Source: Pleurobrachia bachei
Lineage: Eukaryota; Ctenophora; Tentaculata; Cydippida; Pleurobrachiidae
NCBI GenBank assembly: GCA_000695325.1
Contig: AVPN01000151.1
Coordinates: 12,622-34,279 of the forward strand
Reading direction: 5' to 3'
DNA: 21,658 nt
Shown: positions 1-9,331 of the stretch, in pieces
Numbering within the stretch: position 1 is the first letter of the stretch
Layout: every line of letters begins with the position of its first letter
Position numbers and translations under genes: made by a program
Notes under the pieces: generated by a model
The model's input: the letters and a program-made list of their open reading frames with translations, nothing else
Told to the model about the DNA's origin: nothing
Databases searched by the model: none

Positions 1-41
<41 letters not shown>

Positions 42-51
42 TCCCTCTCAG
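1..51 (+). repeat. (CT)n microsatellite serving as polypyrimidine tract
   Basis: An almost pure CT repeat from the window edge leads into the first visible 3' splice site (AG at 64-65). It probably doubles as the polypyrimidine tract of that intron. A second AG at 50-51 could act as an alternative acceptor. It would add 14 bases, which is not a multiple of three, so I take 65/66 as the exon boundary. Confidence 0.8.
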
Positions 52-65
52 CTCTCTCTTTTCAG

Positions 66-3000
66 ATATTAGTTGGCACGGGGAACCGCTCGATGAGGAA
101 TCTCAAATCATCATTGACTACAATGCTAAGGTAACTACAGATATAACTTGATTGTTTCGCTCTCGGGATCCCCATTGAGCAATGTTGGTGGGAAGTGAAT
201 AAGTCGTGTAACTACAAATAAATTTTCATTACTTGTTGTGCTAATCCAAGTGGACTGGAGTCACCGTGGCTAGTTGAGATACTTTTAATTTGGTAGGAGT
301 CCTCGTGTGTTCCAGACATCTAAAATACGAACCTTTGTCTCTCTTTACTAGTTCAAAAGTAAAACGTTTCGGCTAACCAAACCCTTTTTAATGACAACTA
401 AAATTAAAACTGAAATAGATATTACAATTAATATTTTTTGTGGGAGGGGCATAAGGTATCCCTTTAAATGTAACCAAACTTGGTAGTAATTCTGTCGGGG
501 CATCATAAATAGCTCTTCAAGGGGAAATTTAAACTTTGAGAGAGAAAAGAAGAGAATTCTGAATTCCCAACTATGACATTCAATTATGCGTGTAGTGACC
601 TGAGCTTGAGAGAGAGAGATTGATGAAGAGAGAAAGGGAATTATTGGGAGTTACTGAAGGAAGGGAGTGGAGAAAGTACTGAGAGAGAGAAGGCAAAGTT
701 ATGAAGTGAGTTTATAATTGATTGAGAGAGAGGGAGGAAGAAAGGGGGAGTAAGAGAGTTAGTTTAACGAAAAGTACGCAGAAAGCAGTATTGCTCCATA
801 CATACCTTCCCAATCGACAAAATATGTCTCTCTGTTTTACGTATATATCTTTGAGAGGGACGATGGGAGATAATTTATTTCTAAAAAACGGATATCTATA
901 ATAATGATAATAATGTCCCATGTTGCTATCTTAGCGGTATAACCAATAGCGTATTATATAAACCTTCAAAAACTGCTCACTCAGATTGAACAAAGAGTGT
1001 GTAACAATTGATTGTTACACACTCTTTGAGTTTACTGCATTAAATATTCTAACTTATATTCATCCATTTCAGACGGAGTTAGACCCCCAAATATTCCACG
1101 AATGTTACTACCCTCTCGTTAAGCAACTGTGGACAGAGCCAACTATACAGGAAGTGTTCGATCGGCGTAGAGAGTTACAGTTGGTAAGTAAATAATTATT
1201 AACTGTTATATTAGTAACCTTAATTAGTTACTGATCTGTTATTAGTAACTTGAATTAGTAAAGGACAATAATGATTAATTGTCTCACACTGAGTGTGGTT
1301 TCTGGTCATTTCAATTGGTTACTAAATAGTTACTTGGGTGTAATTATATCCACCACCCCTGAACTCATTATATTGCAAGTGTCACAGTAAACTCACTCCA
1401 ATTTCCCAGTAATGAAAATACATTGAAATGTGCATTGCAAGTGTCAAAGTTTCTCACTAGATAGTAATGAAAATACATTGAAATGTGCATTGCAAGTGTC
1501 AAAGTTTCTCACTAGATAGTAATGAAAATACATTGAAATGTGCATTGCAAGTGTCAAAGTTTCTCACTAGATAGTAATGAAAATACATTGAAATGTGCAT
1601 TGCAAGTGTCAAAGTTTCTCACTAGATAGTAATGAAAATACATTGAAATGTGCATTGCAAGTGTCAAAGTTTCTCACTAGATAGTAATGAAAATACATTG
1701 AAATGTGCATTGCACTAGTGACCCATCTCACGTGTTATAGTATCGTATACCAAGCGTGTTTCTCATTTGTGCCATTAGCATAGCTTACCCCGCGCCGCAG
1801 TGTGAGAGAGAGGGAGGGAGATAGTGGGAGGGGGAGTGAGGGGAGAGAGGTAGAGGGAGATAGGGAAGGAGGGAGGGATAGAGAGGGTGAGGGAGAGGGA
1901 GAGGGGGAGAGGAGGGAGGGAGTGAGGGAGAGGGAGAATGTGAGTGTTTGGCCAAATTTATGCACTATAGCATAGATGCTGTGTAGTGCTAACACATCAG
2001 ATGCCAAAAAGTACTTTTGAGAGTTTGTCCGTTCGTAAGAATGAACATTTCCAACCATCTCCATCCATTTCTCTCCCTCTCTGATCTCAATCTATCTCCA
2101 CATCTCACTCCCAGCTGATCCAGTACTGAGACGTGTTTCATGTGGAATTAAAACCGATTATCATATTGTGTCACTATTACACCTGCTGTATGTTTGTGTT
2201 GTCATGTGAATTGTGAAGTAAAGTGGAATATTTATGTAACCACTTATTTTATCATTTATGTTACCTTGGTAACCACCCGTAACCGCATAAAGGACATATT
2301 GTGTCCAAGGTAACCACGTGTAACCATGGTAACCACCAGTAACCATAGTAATTTAACCACCTATATTCCCATACACATTGTAACCACCTATGCCCACTGT
2401 AACCAGTATGTAACCATGGTAACCATCTATTTCCACGGTAACCAGTAAAACTGCCTATCTAGGGTACATACTAACACAGCTGCAGTGACACGGATATCTG
2501 TTCCCAAGGGTAATAGCCGGTGCTAGTTAAACAACCAAACATCAGCTTGTTAAAATATTCTATCAAGGCCGAATTACATCCCCCTGCTGCATTATATATA
2601 ATATATATCCCAACAATGAAATCTAAATTTAACCTTCTTTTATTAAAATATTCTTTTATCACCTTTTTAAAGTATTGCTAAAGCAGTTCGCTTAAACGCA
2701 CATTCACACACATATCGCTAGCCCCTGTTTTCCAAGCTTATGAGTCGTTTATTACCATTTCTCTCTCTTTTTCTCTCGCTCCCTAGCCCTCTCTTTCTCG
2801 CAAGACAGCAATTTTAAACATGTCATCTTTCACACTTGACCACGTATATGCGTGTAGTGACCTGAGAGAGAGATGGATGAAGAGAGAAAGGGAGTTATAG
2901 GGAGTAAGTTAGTGAGTGAAGGAAGGGAGTGGAGAAAGTATTGAGAGAGAAGGCAAAGTTATAAAGTGAGTTTATAATTGATTGAGAGAGAGAGAGAGAG

Positions 3001-5976
3001 GGAGAGGGGTAGTAAGAGAGATAGTTTAATGAAAAGTACGCAGAAAGCAGTATTGCTCCATACATACCTTCCCAATCGACAAAATATGTCTCTCTGTTTT
3101 ACGTATATATCTTTGAGAGGGACGATGGGAGATAATTTATTTCTAAAAAACGGATATCTATAATAATGATAATAATGTCCCATGTTGCTATCTTAGCGGT
3201 ATAACCAATAGCGTATTATATAAACCTTCAAAAACTGCTCACTCAGATTGAACAAAGAGTGTGTAACAATTGATTGTTACACACTCTTTGAGTTTACTGC
3301 ATTAAATATTCTAACTTATATTCATCCATTTCAGACGGAGTTAGACCCCCAAATATTCCACGAATGTTACTACCCTCTCGTTAAGCAACTGTGGACAGAG
3401 CCAACTATACAGGAAGTGTTCGATCGGCGTAGAGAGTTACAGTTGGTAAGTAAATAATTATTAACTGTTATATTAGTAACCTTAATTAGTTACTGATCTG
3501 TTATTAGTAACTTGAATTAGTAAAGGACAATAATGATTAATTGTCTCACACTGAGTGTGGTTTCTGGTCATTTCAATTGGTTACTAAATAGTTACTTGGG
3601 TGTAATTATATCCACCACCCCTGAACTCATTATATTGCAAGTGTCACAGTAAACTCACTCCAATTTCCCAGTAATGAAAATACATTGAAATGTGCATTGC
3701 AAGTGTCAAAGTTTCTCACTAGATAGTAATGAAAATACATTGAAATGTGCATTGCACTAGTGACCCATCTCACGTGTTATAGTATCGTATACCAAGCGTG
3801 TTTCTCATTTGTGCCATTAGCATAGCTTACCCCGCGCCGCAGTGTGAGAGAGAGGGAGGGAGATAGTGGGAGGGGGAGTGAGGGGAGAGAGGTAGAGGGA
3901 GATAGGGAAGGAGGGAGGGATAGAGAGGGTGAGGGAGAGGGAGAGGGGGAGAGGAGGGAGGGAGTGAGGGAGAGGGAGAATGTGAGTGTTTGGCCAAATT
4001 TATGCACTATAGCATAGATGCTGTGTAGTGCTAACACATCAGATGCCAAAAAGTACTTTTGAGAGTTTGTCCGTTCGTAAGAATGAACATTTCCAACCAT
4101 CTCCATCCATTTCTCTCCCTCTCTGATCTCAATCTATCTCCACATCTCACTCCCAGCTGATCCAGTACTGAGACGTGTTTCATGTGGAATTAAAACCGAT
4201 TATCATATTGTGTCACTATTACACCTGCTGTATGTTTGTGTTGTCATGTGAATTGTGAAGTAAAGTGGAATATTTATGTAACCACTTATTTTATCATTTA
4301 TGTTACCTTGGTAACCACCCGTAACCGCATAAAGGACATATTGTGTCCAAGGTAACCACGTGTAACCATGGTAACCACCAGTAACCATAGTAATTTAACC
4401 ACCTATATTCCCATACACATTGTAACCACCTATGCCCACTGTAACCAGTATGTAACCATGGTAACCATCTATTTCCACGGTAACCAGTAAAACTGCCTAT
4501 CTAGGGTACATACTAACACAGCTGCAGTGACACGGATATCTGTTCCCAAGGGTAATAGCCGGTGCTAGTTAAACAACCAAACATCAGCTTGTTAAAATAT
4601 TCTATCAAGGCCGAATTACATCCCCCTGCTGCATTATATATAATATATATCCCAACAATGAAATCTAAATTTAACCTTCTTTTATTAAAATATTCTTTTA
4701 TCACCTTTTTAAAGTATTGCTAAAGCAGTTCGCTTAAACGCACATTCACACACATATCGCTAGCCCCTGTTTTCCAAGCTTTTGAGTCGTTTATTACCAT
4801 TTCTCTCTCTTTTTCTCTCGCTCCCTAGCCCTCTCTTTCTCGCAAGACAGCAATTTTAAACATGTCATCTTTCACACTTGACCACGTATATTACACTGAT
4901 AGAGAGAGAGAGAGAGAACGATAGATAGATAAAGAGGGAGTTAGAAAATTGAAATAGAGAGAGAGAAAAGAGAGAGAGAAGAAAGAGGAAGGAATAAAGT
5001 CAATTCTACATGCATATAATACTGAGAGACTGCTTTAATGCTAAATACACGCAGCTAAATTCTCAGTCCTCAATCACTGAAACCTCATTATATATTTTAT
5101 CCCTATTTCTCTATTTCAGAATGACAACGCTGAGTATTTCTTTGACAACTTGGACCGCCTCTCAGATCCCGTGAGTAATTAATTAATTAGTGTATTTGAA
5201 GCCCATTTAGTGTATGTTTGAAGCTAAACAAAACTAAGCGGGAGGGGGGCTGGACACTGGGCCGAATGTGGTGAACAGTATTCACTGAACACTGGGCATT
5301 TTGCCAATTGTGGGGGAGTGGCCAGTGGAGGGCATGTGCGATAGAAGTTGAACTGTCATCTCTTTCTGTGTACATTGTAAATTCATCTTTGGGGTCCTTA
5401 TTGCGCAGGAAATGACTATCGAGGATGAACGCATTATTTTCTGAATTCCACAAACTTTTTATAGCAGAGTCCATGCCGTTGTGTTATGTTTGCTGTCTCG
5501 ATTTAATATGGTAGTTGAGTAGATTTGTGAATCAGGGCGAAATATTGTCGAAATAATAAATACAATGGGGCAGCTGTTAAATTCTTCAAGCGGACATGGG
5601 CAGCTGCCTGGGAACTGTTCCCTGACACAGTTTCAAAACAGCTGTAATGTTCTGAAAATCCGGATATAATTCTTTTAGTCGGATCATATTTTATCTATAG
5701 TTGATGGTAGATATACCTGTTGACTCTGTTACTAAAATAACGTGGAAATAAATCACACATTGAAGATGAGACTAATATCAAGCGTGGCAACACATGAACT
5801 TCATATTTTATCTGTCATCATTTTCACTCGAATTACCTAAAACATTCTATTTTTTGAATGGGACACTGGACAAATTCTCATCATTAGTTCATTTCCCGTA
5901 GAAGCTCTCACAATCTTAGCACACACACGGTGTGTGTCCGTGTGTCCATGTTTACTATATCATATTTCGCGTTCTC

Positions 5977-6022
<46 letters not shown>

Positions 6023-9000
6023 TCTATCACTCTCTCTCCCCCCTACGACACACATGTTGGGTCGAATATCAGACTGCGAGGTATTATTTTTAATGAACTT
6101 TCATTCCTTGTAATGAGAATAACCAAACATATAATACGACAAAGCTATTTTTAGAAAAAAAGCATGTTTTAATCGGAACATGAACTTAGATCTTAGATCT
6201 TTGTTGTGTTATTCTTTTTGATTCATATCACACTTTGTTCACACTTTTTTGTTGTTCATCCTTTGTTTCACCATTCATTATTTCACTCTCCCATTCTCTC
6301 CATCTCCCATTCTCTCTGTCCCAGTCCAGTGGCCTAAACAAAAGAGTCCCAGAGGTCTATAATACGTATATATAGTTGTTCATTGTTACCATATTGTTTT
6401 TAGTGTACAAGAGAGAGAGAGATAGTGAGAGAAAAGGGAGAGAGAGAAAGATAGAATGGGGGCCTCAAAGGTAGGTAAGCGCAGCAAGAGAATTGCATCT
6501 CCCACCTTTTTGAGGCAAAAATAACTTACCGCCGCTAACAGCCGACCATTATAACAACTATCTTAGACCTATCTTCGTCTATCTTTTATTTTACTTCTAC
6601 ATCTAACTATCTTCGTCTATCTTCGTCTATCTTTTATTTAACTTCTACACCCTACTATCTTCGTCTATCTATCCATCTTTTATTTCAATTTTACTACACC
6701 CATAAACTTCTCTATCCATATATTATTTCATGCATGCTACTTTCATGTACATAGTACTTTATACTGCGGGAAAAGAACAAGTATTATATTGCAGCAAGAG
6801 GGTGGCCGGTGGGGCAGTTGCAATACGTATGGCAAATCGTCCCCTCCCCCTCCCGTATTGATCTTTTGGTGAGTGGTTACACCCCGTCTGAGAAAGGGCG
6901 TTTATATTCGGTTTATTTGTCTTGCTCGATCTTCTCTATTTCGATTTTCGAAACGGTACAAACAGATCATGGCAAGTGTTTAGGTGTATTGAATCTGTGG
7001 TATTCAGTATAACCATGTGGGTATGTATTATGTAGTACGCACGGCTAGGGTATAGAGTCGTTTGGAAATTGTAAGAGGGAACCTAAGAAAGAGGGAAAGA
7101 GGAAAAATAGGATGATCGACCCCCCCTCCCCCACGTACAAGCTACAAATGACATATCCCCTGACCCCGGCCCTATTTAGCTAGTTGTGTCTTTCTGCGAA
7201 TAAGGGTTGTGTGTTTCGTATGTGGGGTTTTATCTTGTCAGCTATCGTCCTCTTTCTCTCGACAGCCTGGTTAAGCGGTTTTGGAATAAATACTTTAAAT
7301 CATACTTAGTGGTATGTCGTTATGTAATTATACTCTCCATCTTGTGCAACCCCTTTAAAATACTTAATAATTCCTCTTTGAACACATTTCTGCTCCTCCG
7401 TGTCATTCATTTCTTCAATTATATTAGCTAATACTTCTCATTTTCAGAACGTCCATCCGGTACAACAAGACTTGCTGAGACTCCGTAAGAAAACGACGGG
7501 AATTAAGGAAGAGATCTTCCAAATAAAAAGTAAGAACTGTTTCGAGACACTTGACAGTGTGCCGAGTGTCAATTCAGTGCTAAATACAATTTGATAGAAT
7601 GCCTGTCGAAATTATAATTTGTTCTAAAGGAGCTCTTATCGCAATAATTAGATTCGTATTGAATATGAACTCAATAAAAGGATGACTCATCATTGTTCAG
7701 TGTGCTTGTCGCTTGCGTCAAGACCCTCTTGAACATTCTAGATCGGAGCATTCTCATTTAAATAATTTATAATTTGTAGATGGTGGTTGAGGCGGCACAG
7801 CCACATTCACCTCAATTTATAATTTCTTTCAGAGGTCCCATTCCATATGGTTGATGTGGGTGGTCAGCGGTTACAAAGACACAAATGGTTCAAGTGCTTC
7901 GATCAGTCCGTCACATCTGTCCTGTTCTTCGTCGCCTCTTCTGCTTATGATCAGGTAAAAGCAGTGGTACATAATAATTTCTATAATGGAGAGAGATAGT
8001 TGTTAGATTATATATATTATGATCAGGTAATAAACATAATATAGTTGTTGGATCGGGGTGGGGGTGGAGAGTTAGTTGTTAGATTACTAAATAAGGTCAA
8101 TTTTGGGATATTTTATTATTTAAAGGGGATATTTTATTATTTAAAGGGCGACCAGTCTATAGGGGAAGGAAGCCTTTTAGTGAAAGAAATATATCAAAAC
8201 AAAAGTTATTGACAGGTGTATTATTTAAATCGTTCTTTATTAGACTTTGTGGCACGCCCACTCTCCCCATCCCATTAATGATTAATGAACCCATCCTTGT
8301 CAATTGTCTACCCATTTCGATTATTTACCCATTTCAACAAGGACAACTCCCACTTTTAGCTACCATTTTTAGCTCACTAAACTAAATTATCCTAGTCAAT
8401 CCCCCGGACAATAAAGGCCCATAATATATCAAAGGCCCTTATAGATTCTATGAAATGGACTTCATAAATATGTAAAGGTCTTAGAATCTGGGATCGGAAG
8501 ATCGAAATCTGTCCTAAAAATTCTTTCCGAGTTTCTCTCTCCAAAATTTAAATCTTCCAAGTTTCTCTCCCTCCAATAATTTGCCTATCATAGAATCTTC
8601 TATAAACGCTATAAAAATTAAAGAAGCTTTGCTTGACTAAAAACGATCCCCCTCTTGATCTTGCTTGCTTCGACTATATCCCTCCTCGCCCCGCCTCTTA
8701 AAATGTAAAAGAGAATTTGAACAACCCTCTTCCTAGTTGCTTAGTTAGACTCTGTTTGACTGTTTCGCGCCCCTGCCCTACTTTACAGTTTACAAAATAT
8801 GTAAAAGAGGGTTTGAACATAACAAACCTCCCCCCCCCAGGTGATAGTGGAAGACAAGAGAACACCGCGACTGGAGGAGAGCTGTAACATCTTCGACACG
8901 ATTGTCAACAACAAGTGCTTCAAAGACGTCTCAATCATTCTCTTCCTCAACAAGACCGATCTGCTGAAAAAGAAGCTCCCTACCTCCGATTTCAGCCGGT

Positions 9001-9209
9001 TTTTCCCACAATTCAAGGGAGACCCAAGAGTGATAAAGGAGGTCCAAGATTTCCTACTCGACATGTTCGATAATGTTAGGAGAAATCGGGACCGGGCGTT
9101 ATTTCATCATTTCACCACCGCAACAGACACAAAAAATATTGAGTACGTTTTTTCAGCAGTGAAAGATACGATTCTTCAAAACAATCTCCGGCAGCTTATG
9201 TTACAGTAG
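66..9209 (+). CDS. GNA13: G protein alpha subunit, G12/13 class (5'-incomplete gene)
   Basis: GTP-binding alpha subunit of a heterotrimeric G protein; the G12/13 class typically couples receptors to RhoGEFs and Rho at the plasma membrane. Exons: 66-130, 1073-1183 (duplicated at 3335-3445), 5120-5170, 7448-7529, 7833-7954, 8841-9209. All have GT-AG introns and compatible phases, giving about 266 residues with one copy of the duplicated exon. Visible motifs: helical-domain DRRRELQL; switch I RKKTTGI with the catalytic Arg at 7484-7486 and Mg-binding Thr at 7493-7495; DVGGQ with the catalytic Gln at 7865-7867; NKTD at 8949-8960; TTATDT at 9114-9131. The C-terminus LRQLMLQ is the G12/13 signature (human Galpha13 ends LKQLMLQ) and lacks the pertussis-toxin Cys of Gi. 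The N-terminal region with the P-loop lies left of the window. GNA12 versus GNA13 cannot be separated for an invertebrate gene; the class is secure. Confidence 0.95.
131..1072 (+). other. Galpha intron, no gene content
   Basis: Intron between exons 66-130 and 1073-1183. It is AT-rich to about 540, then GA-rich (600-760), and holds the left end of the first tandem unit from 587 and a 38-bp palindrome at 991-1028. Open frames here are low-complexity or read-through into the exon. I see no homology to a protein or RNA gene. Confidence 0.7.
991..1028 (+). repeat. 38-bp perfect palindrome upstream of exon copy 1
   Basis: The arm CAAAGAGTGTGTAACAAT is followed by a two-base centre TG and then its exact reverse complement. 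The 18-bp arms are perfect. It ends 44 bp before the exon at 1073, close to where a branch point and polypyrimidine tract would lie. In the pre-mRNA it could fold into a hairpin; in DNA, into a cruciform. An identical copy sits at 3253-3290. Confidence 0.9.
1073..1183 (+). CDS. GNA13: Galpha12/13 helical-domain exon, copy 1
   Basis: A 111-bp, 37-codon exon in phase 0 at both ends, with acceptor TTTCAG and donor GTAAGT. It encodes part of the all-helical domain: [20 protein letters not shown], then [17 protein letters not shown]. The second part aligns with ALWADSGIQNAYDRRREFQL of Galpha13. It is identical to 3335-3445. Because the length is divisible by three and both phases are 0, skipping one copy gives a normal protein. 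Including both keeps the frame but inserts a repeated 37-residue helical segment that no known Galpha carries. Confidence 0.92.
1439..1713 (+). repeat. 55-bp minisatellite, five copies
   Basis: Five perfect 55-bp repeats starting AAGTGTCAAAGTTTCTCACT and ending AATGTGCATTGC, preceded by a degenerate related unit (about 1376-1438). They lie in the intron after exon copy 1. Unit 2 of the tandem duplication has one copy (3701-3755). The difference, 4 x 55 = 220 bp, accounts exactly for the length difference between the units. Confidence 0.95.
1801..1941 (+). repeat. G-rich polypurine tract, G-quadruplex/triplex prone (copy 1)
   Basis: About 140 bases of nearly uninterrupted G and A on the coding strand with many GGG runs. 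At 1812-1834 four G-runs are separated by loops of 1, 7 and 1 bases, satisfying the usual G3+N1-7 quadruplex rule. Because the gene is transcribed from this strand, the pre-mRNA would carry the G-rich form. It is repeated in unit 2. Confidence 0.75.
2230..2455 (+). promoter_or_regulatory. GTAACC-rich cluster with three RFX X-box matches (copy 1)
   Basis: About a dozen irregularly spaced (G)TAACCA words. Three form inverted pairs that satisfy the RFX X-box consensus GTNRCC-N(0-3)-RGYAAC: 2260-2273 (GTTACCTTGGTAAC), 2320-2333 and 2410-2423 (both GTAACCATGGTAAC). The consensus match is direct. Function as an intronic enhancer is inference, since a repeat of TAACCA words yields such pairs by chance more easily than unique DNA. 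Confidence 0.4.
3253..3290 (+). repeat. 38-bp perfect palindrome upstream of exon copy 2
   Basis: Same sequence as 991-1028: perfect 18-bp arms around TG, ending 44 bp before the exon at 3335. Because each palindrome is self-complementary, the upstream and downstream copies can also pair with each other. That pairing would loop out exon copy 1. Confidence 0.9.
3335..3445 (+). CDS. GNA13: Galpha12/13 helical-domain exon, copy 2
   Basis: Identical in sequence, length (37 codons), phase (0,0) and splice sites to 1073-1183. It lies directly upstream of the 17-codon exon 5120-5170 ([17 protein letters not shown]), which continues the family alignment after ELQL. The normal transcript should contain only one of the two copies. 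Since they encode the same peptide, alternative use would not change the protein. Confidence 0.92.
3701..3755 (+). repeat. 55-bp minisatellite, single copy in unit 2
   Basis: One full repeat of the unit found five times at 1439-1713, with identical flanks. The locus is evidently variable in repeat number. Confidence 0.9.
3843..3983 (+). repeat. G-rich polypurine tract (copy 2)
   Basis: Repeat of the tract at 1801-1941 with the same quadruplex-fitting block at 3854-3876. Confidence 0.75.
4272..4497 (+). promoter_or_regulatory. GTAACC-rich cluster with three RFX X-box matches (copy 2)
   Basis: Duplicate of 2230-2455. X-box-like pairs fall at 4302-4315, 4362-4375 and 4452-4465. The gene therefore carries six such matches in two introns. 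Confidence 0.4.
4899..4982 (+). repeat. (GA)n / GATA-rich simple repeat
   Basis: GA dinucleotide run followed by short GATA and GAGAGAAAAG repeats, just after the end of duplication unit 2. The breakpoint adjoins simple sequence, a context that favours slippage, unequal exchange and assembly error. Confidence 0.85.
5979..6039 (+). repeat. (CT)n microsatellite
   Basis: About 60 bp of nearly pure CT dinucleotide with a few interruptions, within the large intron. It lies shortly after a small CA/TG inverted repeat at 5921-5937. Confidence 0.9.
6556..6700 (+). repeat. 48-49-bp minisatellite, three degenerate units
   Basis: Three units start at about 6556, 6605 and 6654. Each is built on CTATCTTCGTCTATCTTT followed by TATTT, ACTTCTACA and a short C-rich end. 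Units differ by small substitutions and by loss or gain of the inner CTATCTTCGT word. No coding content. Confidence 0.8.
7530..7832 (+). other. Galpha intron, nothing notable
   Basis: 303-bp AT-rich intron between exons 7448-7529 and 7833-7954. I see no repeat, gene or regulatory motif in it. Confidence 0.7.
7955..8840 (+). other. Galpha intron with duplicated donor and a short tandem repeat
   Basis: 886-bp intron ending in a poly-C acceptor (8829-8840). The exon-end/donor word TATGATCAGGTAA at 7947-7959 recurs at 8019-8031. A perfect 21-bp tandem repeat lies at 8105-8125 and 8126-8146. The rest is AT-rich with no recognisable gene. Confidence 0.65.
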
Positions 9210-9331
9210 ACATTATTTAGTGTGTAAAATAAGAGAGTAGCTGGGATTTCAAGAGAGATGTTTTCCCGCCCGTTTGTGTAATTGTATGAAACACACTCCG
9301 AGAGAGGTAGAGAAAGAGAGATAGAGAGAAA
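9210..9331 (+). other. Start of Galpha 3' UTR
   Basis: Sequence after the TAG stop at 9207-9209, up to the second tandem duplication, with GA-rich words. No canonical AATAAA follows within the first ~500 bases, so the transcript end is not defined from sequence. Confidence 0.5.

Larger units (their letters stand above)
587..2848 (+). repeat. Tandem segmental duplication, unit 1 (2262 bp)
   Basis: Begins with TGCGTGTAGTGACCTGAG and ends with CACACTTGACCACGTATA, directly abutting unit 2, which restarts with the same TGCGTG sequence. Matching positions are offset by 2262 up to the 55-bp minisatellite and by 2042 after it. The unit holds one complete Galpha exon plus flanking intron. The first ~190 bp (GA-rich) differs from unit 2 at many positions. 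The remaining ~1.85 kb looks identical apart from minisatellite copy number and at least one substitution (A at 2732 region versus T in unit 2). The breakpoints share only a few bases (TAT) and GA tracts lie nearby. Confidence 0.95.
2849..4890 (+). repeat. Tandem segmental duplication, unit 2 (2042 bp)
   Basis: Second copy of the 587-2848 block, ending CCACGTATA at 4890, after which the sequence becomes unique (TTACACTGATAG then GA repeats). It carries the second copy of the Galpha exon, the palindrome, a single 55-bp repeat, the polypurine tract and the X-box cluster. Near-identity to unit 1 implies a very recent event, active gene conversion, or duplicate placement of two haplotypes in the assembly. 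Confidence 0.95.
5171..7447 (+). other. Large Galpha intron with simple repeats
   Basis: 2277-bp intron between exons 5120-5170 and 7448-7529. It contains a (CT)n tract, a GA tract (about 6409-6453), a 48-49-bp minisatellite and a short imperfect hairpin (6462-6516). Open frames on both strands (for example 5187-5474 minus, 6809-7012 plus) match no family I recognise. No tRNA or other RNA gene is seen. Confidence 0.6.

Noticed and set aside
1735-2064. Minus-strand 109-codon frame, repeated at 3777-4106.
   Set aside because: Mostly a Ser/Pro/Leu translation of the polypurine tract; the second copy exists only because the DNA is duplicated.
5187-5474. 95-codon minus-strand open frame.
   Set aside because: No recognisable domain, intronic, and no conserved motif; likely chance.
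6462-6516. Imperfect hairpin GCCTCAAAGGTAGG / CCCACCTTTTTGAGGC, considered as a small-RNA precursor.
   Set aside because: The stem is only about 14 bp with a bulge and a 25-base loop, too short for a convincing precursor.
6795-6868. Exon-like block in the large Galpha intron (TTGCAG acceptor, GTGAGT donor).
   Set aside because: Its 74-base length would shift the frame, and the translation has no match to any Galpha protein.
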